Under the pieces are notes generated by a model. It was not told the origin of the DNA. It saw nothing but the letters and a program-made list of their open reading frames with translations, and searched no databases. A stretch of DNA of 64,000 bases, from contig NZ_JAJTUT010000003.1 of NCBI RefSeq assembly GCF_022399565.1, positions 558,001-622,000 on the forward strand, in the 5' to 3' direction. The translations under genes were made by a program, and so were the position numbers. Positions 35,752-45,144 of this stretch are shown one piece after another. The DNA is from Flavobacterium algicola. Lineage in GTDB: Bacteria; Bacteroidota; Bacteroidia; Flavobacteriales; Flavobacteriaceae. Positions within the stretch are counted from its first letter, which is position 1. Every line of letters begins with the position of its first letter.

Positions 35752-37560
35752 TTAAATAGGGATATTAAAAGTGATACGGGTTCCTTCACCAATAATTGAG
35801 TTAAAAAACACTCTTCCATTGATGTACTGTATTCTCTCTTTCATAAATAATAATCCCATCCCAGACTCACTTGTTTTCTTTTGATCAACAGTACTTAGGT
35901 CAAAACCGTTACCATTGTCATCGATTGTGATACTTAGTAAATTACTACTGTGTGATAATTGTACTATAATATGCGATGAATCTGCATATTTTATGGCATT
36001 GTTAATTGCTTCTTGAGTAAGACGGTACAAATTAATTTCGATCAAGGAATCTAAACGTTGGTCAAAGTCACTTTTATTATAAAAAAGGATATTTTTTCCT
36101 GTCAATTTAGAAAGTTCCAATGTTAATTTAGCAAGAGAAGGTACAATACCGTGGTCGCTTAATTCGGGAGGCATTAAGTTGAAAGTTGCCGTTCGAACTC
36201 CTTTAATAATGTCGAGGGATAGCTTTTTTAAGTATTCAATTTTCTGAGCCGATTTCTCCCTATCGTCTAGATTAATACTTTCGAGACTGAACTTTAAACC
36301 AGTTAACATTTGACCAATACCGTCGTGAATTTCGCGCGCAATGCGATTTTGTTCGTTTTCTTGATTTTCGACAATTCTACTCGAAATAATTTTCTGCTGA
36401 TTGATTTTTTCCGCAATGTTTTCGGCATTCAAGCGTTCTACTTCTTGCTCTGCATTCTTTCTAACAGTGATGTCAAAACAGATAATCAACAACTCCGATT
36501 CTTGTTTTCGAATGGTAACCGGAATAATGGATAAATCAAGCCAAACCGATTCATTACTGTGATTGGTCAAGTTAATTTCGCCGTTCCAACCGCTTTTTTG
36601 CTTTTCGGTAATAATTTTATTCAGAAACAGCTGTTCCTTTTCAACAGGAGTTAACACTTCAGAAAATTTCTTTTCGATTTGAAAGGCAGTATAATTGATG
36701 AGTTTTGCAAATTTTTCGCCAATGTGTATAATGGTGCCGTCGTTGGCTACGCGGCAATACAACAAAGTATTTTCCATGGCGTAATTAAGTGACTTCAATT
36801 CTTTTACTGAATTCTCTTTTGATTCGCTTAATATTTCGGTATTGTAAGCAAGCTTGATTGCTTTTTTTTCAGAGGTTAGTAATTTCGAAATAAGCTCTTC
36901 GATATTTTTGTTGGTTGGCTTAAATATGAAATGAAATTCGAGTAACAAAACCATTAAGGTGAACCCCAAAATACCGTACTCTGTATTGCGCTGTAAAGTT
37001 ACTTTGTGAAAAGCTTCGCGCTCATACTGCCCTACGATCTGGTTCATTTTCTTTAAAAAAACTACCTGATTGTCTAGAACCGTTTTTATTAAAGTTTGAT
37101 TGTCGTCAGCACTCTTTCCCGACCTTCTGTTTTCGAGTATCCGTTCTGTATTTTGTATGATACTTTTAAAATTGGGATTTATAATTTTATATAAATCCGT
37201 CATTTTAGGACTATGTGTTTTAGGCAACTGCAAACTATCGTTACCATAATACAGCCCTATTTGAGTGGACTTCCAAAGGGATAGTGTTTGATTAATGTTG
37301 TCAACTTGCTCTTGCGTATTGACAGAATCACTAACTGCGTGAAGTATCAGAATCTCTTTTACTAATTTTTGGCTTAGCATTCTTTGTCTACCCGAAATAT
37401 TGATTAATCGGGAGTCATCCAATTGCGTATTAATGTTGTACTGAATCAATAACTGACTCAACATTACCGTTATGGCAATCGTTATTAAGGCAAAAATGTA
37501 GCGTTGCTTTAATTTTTTAAAATTAATGCTTTTTGTAGATTCAGATTGACTTTTCTTCAT
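35752..37560 (-). CDS. NarX-like sensor histidine kinase (PilJ/NarX sensing domain, PAS, HisKA_3)
   Basis: 602 aa. Helix 1 at 21-41, then the P-box-like LINISGRQRMLSQKLVKE (~52-69) typical of nitrate-sensing NarX/NarQ and PilJ-type domains, a four-helix periplasmic region to ~195, helix 2 ~195-212, a PAS domain (~265-385), the HisKA_3 box IAREIHDGIGQM with His 412, N box QEAINNAIKYAD and G box DNGNGFD. Probably senses nitrate or nitrite and phosphorylates the NarL-like regulator encoded next. Starts four bases after DUF4202, hence part of the nirBD transcript. Confidence 0.88.
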   Translation of the reverse strand: MKKSQSESTKSINFKKLKQRYIFALITIAITVMLSQLLIQYNINTQLDDSRLINISGRQRMLSQKLVKEILILHAVSDSVNTQEQVDNINQTLSLWKSTQIGLYYGNDSLQLPKTHSPKMTDLYKIINPNFKSIIQNTERILENRRSGKSADDNQTLIKTVLDNQVVFLKKMNQIVGQYEREAFHKVTLQRNTEYGILGFTLMVLLLEFHFIFKPTNKNIEELISKLLTSEKKAIKLAYNTEILSESKENSVKELKSLNYAMENTLLYCRVANDGTIIHIGEKFAKLINYTAFQIEKKFSEVLTPVEKEQLFLNKIITEKQKSGWNGEINLTNHSNESVWLDLSIIPVTIRKQESELLIICFDITVRKNAEQEVERLNAENIAEKINQQKIISSRIVENQENEQNRIAREIHDGIGQMLTGLKFSLESINLDDREKSAQKIEYLKKLSLDIIKGVRTATFNLMPPELSDHGIVPSLAKLTLELSKLTGKNILFYNKSDFDQRLDSLIEINLYRLTQEAINNAIKYADSSHIIVQLSHSSNLLSITIDDNGNGFDLSTVDQKKTSESGMGLLFMKERIQYINGRVFFNSIIGEGTRITFNIPI

Positions 37561-37564
37561 AAGC

Positions 37565-38149
37565 TTATAGTCCTAGAGCCTCTTTGATCAATGCGAAATT
37601 ATCACTCGTATAATCAATCTTTAATGCGGCAGCATGTCCCTCTTCCGACATTTTATTCCACGTTTTTAGAATAATATTTTTTAATTTTTCCTTATCGTGT
37701 TTGGCTACAAAGGGTTCTAAATAAAACTCCAAAAACACCAAGCAAATTACATCTTCAAGTAATTGTGTTTCAGCATCCTTTTTAAGTAATTTTTTTTCTA
37801 TTAAGAAAGTGACTCTAGCAATGAACTCGTCATCATAACCTGCTTTTTTAAGAATTTCAGCAGTAGTTTGAGCATGGAATTTTTTTAAATCTTCTCTCCA
37901 TTTTAAGTAACCCACACGATCCATTGGGTAAGAATCACGAGCTATCTTCCAACGACAAATATGTTGCGCTTTGGAGGCTATTTGAACTTCTTCAGAGGCA
38001 GAAGGGCAAAAATCCATAAGTCTTGCAAACATTCTATTAGAGTATAATAGTTCTTTTGGAAAACTTATGGATTCGTGTATTTCTATGTTAGGATCTTGTG
38101 CATTTTCAGCATCGATCCACTGGCTTGCTTGTTGGAAGGGTGTTGTCAT
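37565..38149 (-). CDS. DUF4202 protein
   Basis: 194 aa, all-helical. Family features: DAENAQDPN near the N-terminus, AQHICRWKIARDSYPMDRVG and YLKWREDLKKFHA, and LEDVICLVFLEFYL. The histidine/aspartate pattern resembles an HD-domain enzyme but no activity is known to me. Wedged between nirD and the sensor kinase with very short gaps, so it belongs to the nitrite reductase transcript. Confidence 0.8.
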   Translation of the reverse strand: MTTPFQQASQWIDAENAQDPNIEIHESISFPKELLYSNRMFARLMDFCPSASEEVQIASKAQHICRWKIARDSYPMDRVGYLKWREDLKKFHAQTTAEILKKAGYDDEFIARVTFLIEKKLLKKDAETQLLEDVICLVFLEFYLEPFVAKHDKEKLKNIILKTWNKMSEEGHAAALKIDYTSDNFALIKEALGL

Positions 38150-38184
38150 TTGGAGTATTTTTATGATACTTCAAAGATACATAT

Positions 38185-38562
38185 TTAATCGATAAACCCA
38201 ATCAATACTTCCCCTTCAACAATTTTCACGGGATAAGTAGCAATCGAATAATCGTTTCCGCTCAAGTTTGAACCGTCTACTAGCGAAAAGTTGTTTTTAT
38301 GCAATGGACAAGCAATTTTAGGAGTGTTGTCGCTAGAACCAATCATTCCCCTAGATAGTACCATTTCCATCTTGTGAGGACATACATTTTGACAAGCGTA
38401 CCATTCATTTCTTCTTTCGAAATTTATAATAGCAATTTGTTTTCCCTTGTATTTTATGCAACTTCCACCATCTGTTGGGAAATCACTTATTTTTCCAGCT
38501 TTGAACCAAAATTTGACATCGTCTAAAGCTACTGTTTCGTATTGGTTTAGTATTTCTTCCAT
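38185..38562 (-). CDS. nirD: Nitrite reductase small subunit (NirD), Rieske type
   Basis: 125 aa from MEEILNQYETVALDDV (ATG 38562); the 15-codon extension to 38607 is less plausible. Rieske fold with CPHKMEMVLSRG and CPLHKNNFSLVDG, so the C-x-H and C-x2-H [2Fe-2S] ligands are present; several NirD proteins, including that of E. coli, lack them. Works with NirB in reduction of nitrite to ammonium. Follows nirB by 167 bases. Confidence 0.9.
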   Translation of the reverse strand: MEEILNQYETVALDDVKFWFKAGKISDFPTDGGSCIKYKGKQIAIINFERRNEWYACQNVCPHKMEMVLSRGMIGSSDNTPKIACPLHKNNFSLVDGSNLSGNDYSIATYPVKIVEGEVLIGFID

Positions 38563-38729
38563 GCTGTTGTATTTTTTTATATGAGTTTTAAGATTTCTTG
38601 CTATCATTTAGATGATGCTAGAAAACTTTTTTGAACTATCGTCGGTATTTTTTTTCTAAAATATTTGAAAATCGGATAGAATAGGAGTAGACCGTTGTCA
38701 AACTATTTCTAATATTGGGATTTGCTACA

Positions 38730-41237
38730 TTACCAAGCTTTAGGCATTTTTTGATCTCTTAAAACAACGTATTCAATAGTATCGTCACGATCTTCAGAGT
38801 TTGAGAAATGACTAAAACGTTTCATCATTTCCGGGTCTTCGATAGCTTGTTTCCATTCGCATTCAAAAGTATCTACTAATGTTTGCATTTCATTTTCAAG
38901 TGTTTCGTTGATTCCTAAACTGTCTTCTATAACTACTTTTTTCAGATAATCAAGTCCCCCTTCTAGTTTGTCCAGCCATGTCGCAGTTCGAACCAAAGGT
39001 CCTGCTGTACGGATGTAGAACATTAAAAAACGATCCATATATTTGAAAACAGTTTCTTTGTCGATTTGTTCTGCCAAAAGAACGGCATGTTTTGGATTTG
39101 CTCCCCCGTTTCCGCAGATGTATAAATTCCATCCACCTTCGACAGCGATTACACCAAAATCTTTTCCTCTAGCTTCGGCACATTCTCTAATACAAGCAGA
39201 TACACCACCTTTTAATTTATGAGGAGAACGTATTCCTCTGTAACGATTTTCTAGTTCGATTGCAAATGTCGTACTGTCATCCATACCATAGCGACACCAA
39301 GCATTCCCCACACAGCTTTTAACAGCTCTTAATGATTTTCCGTACGCATGTCCGCTTTCGAAACCATTATCAATTAATTTTTTCCAAATTGCAGGTAGAT
39401 CATTAAGTTCAGCACCAAATAAATCTACACGTTGTGCTCCTGTAATTTTGGTATACAAATTGTATTCTTTTGCGACTTCACCAATTACAATCAGTTTCTC
39501 TGCAGTGACTTCACCACCAGCCATTCGTGGAACTACAGAATAGGTTCCGTTACGTTGAATATTGGCCAAAAATCGGTCATTTGTATCTTGAGAGGTAATA
39601 TGTTTGTTGGCAGTATCATTGTAAATACTAGAAAAAATAGATGATAATACAGGACGGCAAACTTCGCAACCATCACCTTTCCCTACTGTTCCTAATACTT
39701 CATTATGATTGGTAAACTTGTTGATTTTTACAATATCGAATAACTCTTGTCGGCTGTAAGCAAAATGTTCGCAAACGACATCTTTTACTTCTTTACCAAG
39801 TGATTTTTGAGTTTCTTTGACCAAATCGACAACCATAGGTTTGCAACCACCACAACCAGAAGTAGCTTTGGTCGCCTTGATAACATCTCCCAAAGTTTCG
39901 CAACTTCCGTCAGTAATAGAACAGCAGATTGCACCTTTGGTAACATTTTCGCAAGAACAAATTACAGCAGTATCCGGTAAGTCCATTGCGCTACCCATCG
40001 TAGAACTTTCTCCACCTCGAGATCCTAAAATCAAATCTTCAGGGTTATCAGGAAGTTTCATTCCGTTGCTGTAAATCTGAAATAAAGTATTGTAATCACT
40101 AGAATCACCTACCAAAATTCCACCTAATAGTAATTTACCGTCATGAGAAACATTGATTCTTTTATATATACCGTTAAACTTATTTTCATAAACAATTGGA
40201 ATTCCGTCTTGGTGCTCAATAAAGGGATCTCCAAAACTAGCGACTTCTACACCAATTAATTTTAATTGCGTAGACATATCAATAGTTTCTCTCATGACTT
40301 TCTCAGATCCTAAAATCTGATCCGCTACAACTTCAGCCATTTCATATCCAGGAGCTACCAAACCGTAAATCATTTGGTTGTACAAAGCGACTTCCCCAAT
40401 AGCATAAATACTGCTGTCTGAGGTAAGCATCTTGTTGTCAACAACTATTCCGCCACGAGTACCTACTTCTAGACCTGCGCCTCTTCCTAGTTCATCTCTA
40501 GGCTTGATACCAGCTGAGATTACCAGCATGTCTACTTTTAACAGTTCTTCTTTTTCGAACATCATCCCGGTGATACAATCGGTACCATCGATAAATTGAG
40601 TCGATTTTTGTAAATGTATTTTTATATTTAATTCTTCTATTTTTGACTGTAGCATGTCGCTGGCTCCTTTGTCTAATTGCCTTGGCATTAAACGGGGTGC
40701 AAATTCAACTACATGAGGATTTAATCCCAAATCGCGAACTGCTTTGGCAGCTTCTAGACCTAATAGTCCACCACCAAGTACAGCAGCTTCTGTAGCTCCT
40801 TTTTGTTTTATCTTTTTTGCATATGTCATTATTGCATCAAGATCTTCAATTGTTCTATAAACAAATACTCCTTCTTTTTCTACTCCTTGAATAGGGGGTA
40901 CAAAAGCAGAGGAACCGGTAGCAAGAACTAGATAGTCATAAAAATGTGTTTTTTCTAAATGAGTAGTGATGGTTTTATCTTCCCTGTGAATATCTGTTAT
41001 TAATTCTGAAGTGTTAAGTATGATATTATTTTCTTCGTACCAATTTGCAGTAGACATCGATAAATCATCAGCTGTTTTTCCTGCAAAATATTCACTTAGA
41101 TGAACACGGTCGTACGCACGTCTAGGTTCTTCACCGAATACGGTAATTTGATATTTTTCATGTCCATTTTTAGATATAAATTTTTCGCAAAATTTGTATC
41201 CTACCATTCCGTTTCCTACTACTATTATTTTCATCAT
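38730..41237 (-). CDS. nirB: Nitrite reductase [NAD(P)H] large subunit
   Basis: 835 aa. FAD/NAD oxidoreductase part (~1-400: VVGNGMVGYKFCEKF, AAVLGGGLLGLEAAKA), BFD [2Fe-2S] domain (CSCENVTKGAICC, SGCGGCKP), a second BFD-like segment (GDGCEVCRP), then the siroheme/[4Fe-4S] half with CVGNAWCRYGMDD and CIRECAEARGKDFG. Reduces nitrite to ammonium with NADH in the cytoplasm. First gene of the nirB-nirD-DUF4202-sensor kinase unit, with the shared dyad upstream. Confidence 0.95.
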   Translation of the reverse strand: MMKIIVVGNGMVGYKFCEKFISKNGHEKYQITVFGEEPRRAYDRVHLSEYFAGKTADDLSMSTANWYEENNIILNTSELITDIHREDKTITTHLEKTHFYDYLVLATGSSAFVPPIQGVEKEGVFVYRTIEDLDAIMTYAKKIKQKGATEAAVLGGGLLGLEAAKAVRDLGLNPHVVEFAPRLMPRQLDKGASDMLQSKIEELNIKIHLQKSTQFIDGTDCITGMMFEKEELLKVDMLVISAGIKPRDELGRGAGLEVGTRGGIVVDNKMLTSDSSIYAIGEVALYNQMIYGLVAPGYEMAEVVADQILGSEKVMRETIDMSTQLKLIGVEVASFGDPFIEHQDGIPIVYENKFNGIYKRINVSHDGKLLLGGILVGDSSDYNTLFQIYSNGMKLPDNPEDLILGSRGGESSTMGSAMDLPDTAVICSCENVTKGAICCSITDGSCETLGDVIKATKATSGCGGCKPMVVDLVKETQKSLGKEVKDVVCEHFAYSRQELFDIVKINKFTNHNEVLGTVGKGDGCEVCRPVLSSIFSSIYNDTANKHITSQDTNDRFLANIQRNGTYSVVPRMAGGEVTAEKLIVIGEVAKEYNLYTKITGAQRVDLFGAELNDLPAIWKKLIDNGFESGHAYGKSLRAVKSCVGNAWCRYGMDDSTTFAIELENRYRGIRSPHKLKGGVSACIRECAEARGKDFGVIAVEGGWNLYICGNGGANPKHAVLLAEQIDKETVFKYMDRFLMFYIRTAGPLVRTATWLDKLEGGLDYLKKVVIEDSLGINETLENEMQTLVDTFECEWKQAIEDPEMMKRFSHFSNSEDRDDTIEYVVLRDQKMPKAW

Positions 41238-41248
41238 AATATCATTAT

Positions 41249-41284
41249 TAAGTATTACGTAGCAAATATACGTAGTTATACTTA
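41249..41284 (-). promoter_or_regulatory. FNR-like dyad and -7 element at nirB
   Basis: TAAGTA (41249), TACGTA (41256), then dyad ACGTA-GTTA-TACTT (41270-41283). CAAATATA (TATATTTG on the minus strand) at 41263-41270 is the -7 element, about 26 bases before the start codon, and overlaps the dyad edge. Confidence 0.6.
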
Positions 41285-41481
41285 ATTAAAATACTAGTAT
41301 TGCGTATTTGTGTTATTTATTCAGAATTCGCTAATAAAGAGATTGTAAAATGCATTTTTACTATTATTTAAAGCTTTAACTACCGATAATTAGAGTATTA
41401 TGAGCGCGTTTGAACTAAATTTTAAGCTTATTTAATGCTTTTCCGTATTAAGAGCGTTTTGTTTTTATGAAAATTTAGTCC

Positions 41482-41525
41482 AAAAAAAATACGTACTTCC
41501 CTTTCGATTAAAAGGAAATACGTAG
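41482..41525 (-). terminator. Terminator of the aldo/keto reductase gene
   Basis: Imperfect stem TACGTACTTCCCTTT / AAAAGGAAATACGTA (41490-41525) with a T-run on the minus strand. The TACGTA ends are part of the stem, too far apart to be the regulatory dyad. The remaining stretch 41285-41481 holds nothing else I can support. Confidence 0.65.
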
Positions 41526-41599
41526 TTTTTATTTTTCGAATAATGTAATAAAAGTCGAAATCGAACCAATTTAAACTATTTATTTTAAGGAATTACTTT

Positions 41600-42553
41600 T
41601 TAATTCCACTGCAATTGTTTTCTTTCTGACCAGTATTTTGAAGGTTTGACTTTAAACGTGTAAAGTGTTTCAAGATCTTCCTGAGATAATTCAAAGTTAT
41701 TGGCTTTATTATTGTCTTTTACATGTTGCACACTTGATGCACCACTAAGTACGATAAAGGGATCGACTGATTGGATACAAAAGCGCAATGCTATCGCATC
41801 AACACCAACTTCATATTTTTTGGCAAGTGCTTCTAGCGTAGTGTACATTTTATAGTAGTGGGGATAATTAGCGTTCGGAAGTAGTCTACCATTTGCCAAT
41901 GCCTCCTTAATAATAACACGATTTTGATTTTTCTTAATTGTATCAATAATTTCCAATAGACTTTGGTCTAAAATGTTGTAAGTAACTTGAAAAACTTCAA
42001 ACAAGGGTTTGTTATTATATTCAATTTCTAGTGCTCTTTTTAATATGGCTACTTGATTGTCTCCTGAAACACTTAAGCCGATATGGATGTTTTGTTTTAG
42101 TTTAAGTTGTGCCATCTTTTGCAAAACTGCTTCGTCTTCGAGTACACCCGATTCAAAAGTTGCCGAATGAATCTGCAGTGTCGTAAGATTTGGGAATAAA
42201 ATTTTGGAATCTTCCCACTGCTTAATGAGTTGGTCAACGCTATGATCTTTCAGTTCGTGTATGTTGGCATCGAGTTCAAAATTGGCAGTATAAACATAGC
42301 CCCATTTGGTAGCGACTTCAATCGTATCATCCTCTTTTGTTTTTAGCCATTCGCTTACAATCTGTTCGGCTATCCCATAACCAGGAGCCGTATCGTAATA
42401 GCGCACTCCTTTTTTATAAGCCGCATTCAAAACTTGAAAAGCTTTCTTTTTAAAAGACTTCAAATCAAAAGCTTCACTAGTTGTATCTCTAATATTGATA
42501 TAATGGGGACGGCCAATTGCCGCTGTTCCTAGTCCGATTTTTAGGCTTTTCAT
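41600..42553 (-). CDS. Aldo/keto reductase
   Basis: 317 aa TIM barrel. Catalytic tetrad in place: Asp/Tyr in YYDTAPGYG, Lys in VATKWGY, His in LQIHSAT. NADPH site features near the C-terminus (IVLSGASSVQHV). NADPH-dependent oxidoreductase with unknown carbonyl substrate; single gene with its own terminator. Confidence 0.88.
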   Translation of the reverse strand: MKSLKIGLGTAAIGRPHYINIRDTTSEAFDLKSFKKKAFQVLNAAYKKGVRYYDTAPGYGIAEQIVSEWLKTKEDDTIEVATKWGYVYTANFELDANIHELKDHSVDQLIKQWEDSKILFPNLTTLQIHSATFESGVLEDEAVLQKMAQLKLKQNIHIGLSVSGDNQVAILKRALEIEYNNKPLFEVFQVTYNILDQSLLEIIDTIKKNQNRVIIKEALANGRLLPNANYPHYYKMYTTLEALAKKYEVGVDAIALRFCIQSVDPFIVLSGASSVQHVKDNNKANNFELSQEDLETLYTFKVKPSKYWSERKQLQWN

Positions 42554-42735
42554 TTCTTTTATTTTTCAATATAGATCTAAATATAACGATTAATATTGTT
42601 ACGAACAGCTAGTCTGAGGTCGAAATTATTTATATATAATTTGTAAAGTACGCATTTGCGATTCAATTAAGGCCTATTTTGAATGATGTGGCCATGGTTT
42701 TTATTGATGGGATTCTCCTTGCCGACATTTTTGAC

Positions 42736-42743
42736 TACCTTTG
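42736..42743 (+). promoter_or_regulatory. -7 element (TACCTTTG) before the DEAD-box gene
   Basis: Matches TAnnTTTG 15 bases before the ATG at 42758; no good -33 TTG at 19 bases. Implies a very short leader. Confidence 0.45.
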
Positions 42744-42757
42744 CACAAATTATAGAA

Positions 42758-44110
42758 ATGAACTCAAAACACCTTCCTCAAAATATACTTAAGAATTTAG
42801 GCATAAGCCAATTGAACGAAATGCAAGAAATGGCGCAAGATGCTATTTTGCACGATAGTAATGTCTTGCTTTTGTCACCAACTGGATCAGGAAAAACACT
42901 TGCTTTTTTATTGCCAATTTTAGAATTGTTGCAACCCGAATTTTTGTCTGTACAATGTTTAATATTAGTTCCTTCTCGTGAATTGGGTTTGCAAATCGAG
43001 CAAGTTTGGAAAAAAATGGGAACAGATTACAAAGTAAATGTTTGTTACGGGGGACACTCAATAGAAACGGAGATAAAAAACTTAAGTAATCCGCCAGCTG
43101 TTTTAATAGGAACACCCGGTAGGATTGCAGATCACATAGAACGCGGAACATTTCGCTTAGATAAAGTACAAACTTTGATATTGGACGAATTTGATAAATC
43201 GCTGCAACTGGGATTTCATGAGCAAATGTCTTTTATTATCGGTAAGTTACCTAAATTAAATAAAAGAGTATTGGTATCTGCGACTTCAGATATTGAAATT
43301 CCAAAGTACACACGTGTAGTCAATCCAACGATTCTAGATTTTATTCCAGAAGAGGAAGAAGGAGTAGAGAACAACTTAGAAATGAGAATGGTCATTTCTA
43401 AAGAAAGAGACAAAATCAATACCTTGTTTAATTTGATTTGTTCTTTAAAATCAGAATCAGCAATTGTATTTTGTAATCATCGCGATGCGGCTGAACGCAT
43501 CAGTGATACTTTAAATGAGAAAGGTATCTATGCCACTTATTATCATGGTGGAATGGATCAAGACGAAAGAGAACGTTCTTTAACGCAGTTCCGTAACGGA
43601 AGTATGAGTTATTTGATTACCACTGATTTAGCAGCTCGTGGATTAGATATTCCAGAGATGAATCACGTAATACATTATCATTTACCATCAAAAGGGGATG
43701 AATTCACGCATCGTAACGGTCGTACTGCACGTATGCATGCTACAGGAACGGCATATATCGTTGCAAATGACAGTGAGAAGAAAATGGATTACATTGATTA
43801 CTCGATGCCAGTTTTAGAAGTAGCGCAAGCTAGTAGTATTCCTAAACCACCTTTGTACCAAACAATTTACATCAGTGGAGGTAAGAAGAACAAGTTAAAT
43901 AAAATTGATATCGTAGGTTTCTTTTCTCAAAAGGGAAAATTAGAAAAAGGAGACTTAGGATTGATAGAAGTAAAAGACTTTATCTCTTTTGCAGCCGTTA
44001 AATTCGGGAAAGTAAATGAGTTGCTTCGTTTGATACGTGATGAGAAAATGAAAGGAAAGAAGTTTAAAATTGAGGTAGCGAGAAAAGTAATAAAGAAAGT
44101 CGAAGAATAA
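42758..44110 (+). CDS. DEAD-box RNA helicase with DbpA-like C-terminal domain
   Basis: 450 aa from ATG 42758; the upstream 25 codons overlap the probable promoter. Motifs: Q motif QLNEMQ, I SPTGSGKT, Ia PSRELG, Ib TPGR, II DEFD (instead of DEAD), III SAT, V TTDLAARGLD, VI HRNGRTAR. Residues ~375-450 (GFFSQKGKLEKGDLGLIEV) form a DbpA-type RNA-binding domain, which in E. coli targets 23S rRNA. Role: ribosome assembly RNA remodelling, inferred from family. Confidence 0.9.
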   Translation: MNSKHLPQNILKNLGISQLNEMQEMAQDAILHDSNVLLLSPTGSGKTLAFLLPILELLQPEFLSVQCLILVPSRELGLQIEQVWKKMGTDYKVNVCYGGHSIETEIKNLSNPPAVLIGTPGRIADHIERGTFRLDKVQTLILDEFDKSLQLGFHEQMSFIIGKLPKLNKRVLVSATSDIEIPKYTRVVNPTILDFIPEEEEGVENNLEMRMVISKERDKINTLFNLICSLKSESAIVFCNHRDAAERISDTLNEKGIYATYYHGGMDQDERERSLTQFRNGSMSYLITTDLAARGLDIPEMNHVIHYHLPSKGDEFTHRNGRTARMHATGTAYIVANDSEKKMDYIDYSMPVLEVAQASSIPKPPLYQTIYISGGKKNKLNKIDIVGFFSQKGKLEKGDLGLIEVKDFISFAAVKFGKVNELLRLIRDEKMKGKKFKIEVARKVIKKVEE

Positions 44111-44161
44111 ATAGCTCACTTAAACCCTATCATGCATATCGATATACAGGATTTTATAAAG

Positions 44162-44207
44162 CACAAAAAAAACGTTAGTAGATCATTTTCTACTAACGGT
44201 TTTTTTA
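44162..44207. terminator. Bidirectional terminator between convergent genes
   Basis: CGTTAGTAGA / TCTACTAACG stem (44173-44198) with A-run before and T-run after. Confidence 0.85.
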
Positions 44208-44283
44208 TGGAGGTCAAATTTAACTAATCGATTAAACAGTAAAAGCGGCTGTATTGTATACCAATGCAACTTTAAATATATTA

Positions 44284-45144
44284 TTACCTTCCGTTATTCG
44301 GCGGCATTGGCTTTTTCCCTTGAAGGGCTGGCTTCTTGGTTGGAATAACCGTTTTCTTGTAAAGCGGTATAAAATAGCTTACCGTATAGTTAAAGCCAAC
44401 TCCAAAACTTCCGTCATAGGTTCTATTAAAACCAGGGATGTAAAGGTTATCAAAGTCATCTGGCTTTTTGTTGGTGATTAAAGTATTCAAACGAAAGCTG
44501 AAACCTACAAAGACATTATTAAAAACTTTAGCTTTTAACCCTGCCACTACTTCAACCCAACTAGCGGTCAATCCTTTAAATTCACGATCGGTGATGATCG
44601 TTTCATTCTCGCTAAAATACTGAGAGGTATTATAGATTTTATAGGAATTCAGATTCTGATTAAAAGAGCTAAAACCATATCTCAAACCAATAGAAAGTAT
44701 ATTTTCCATGTTCAACCAGTTTTCATAAGCATTGTAATCAAAACCAGCTTTAAGATAGGATCCCTTGGTTGTAAAGTTCAAGCGAGTATCATCTGTCGTT
44801 TTGTTTTCGGTACCTATTTCTGCAGCCAAAAAATATTTTTTATTGTAACGGTAATCAGCTACAAGCTCAATTCCTTTGTAATCTTTATCATAAAACCCAC
44901 GGCTTAGTTTGAATAAATCTACTCCTACACGCAAACCATAGCGATCAGTTTTAGGAATAGGTACTACTGTGTCGGTCTTGGTAATTGTGCTAGGTTTTAA
45001 AACTGTTGCCGGCGGCGGGCTAGATAGTTCTCCTTTTTCAACTGGCTGCGGAATCGGTTTTTTGGAACTCGTTTCTTGTGCCTGAGTTATAAACATTGTA
45101 AAAACTAGCGTAATACTAATGATAGATTTGAATGTGTGTTTCAT
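44284..45144 (-). CDS. DUF6048-like secreted beta-barrel protein
   Basis: 286 aa, signal peptide MKHTFKSIISITLVFTMFITQAQ, proline-rich linker (IPQPVEKGELSSPPPATVLK), then outer-membrane-like beta strands: DRYGLRVGVDLFKLSRGFYD, KGIELVADYRYNKKYFLAA, ENILSIGLRYGFSSFNQ. Matches the DUF6048 type I associate with rlmD-DUF6452 loci in Flavobacteria. Start overlaps the end of the upstream gene by 29 bases. Function unknown. Confidence 0.7.
   Translation of the reverse strand: MKHTFKSIISITLVFTMFITQAQETSSKKPIPQPVEKGELSSPPPATVLKPSTITKTDTVVPIPKTDRYGLRVGVDLFKLSRGFYDKDYKGIELVADYRYNKKYFLAAEIGTENKTTDDTRLNFTTKGSYLKAGFDYNAYENWLNMENILSIGLRYGFSSFNQNLNSYKIYNTSQYFSENETIITDREFKGLTASWVEVVAGLKAKVFNNVFVGFSFRLNTLITNKKPDDFDNLYIPGFNRTYDGSFGVGFNYTVSYFIPLYKKTVIPTKKPALQGKKPMPPNNGR

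Noticed and set aside
41490..41525. TACGTA pair as another FNR-like dyad
   Set aside because: The two TACGTA are arms of a terminator stem separated by 24 bases, not by four.
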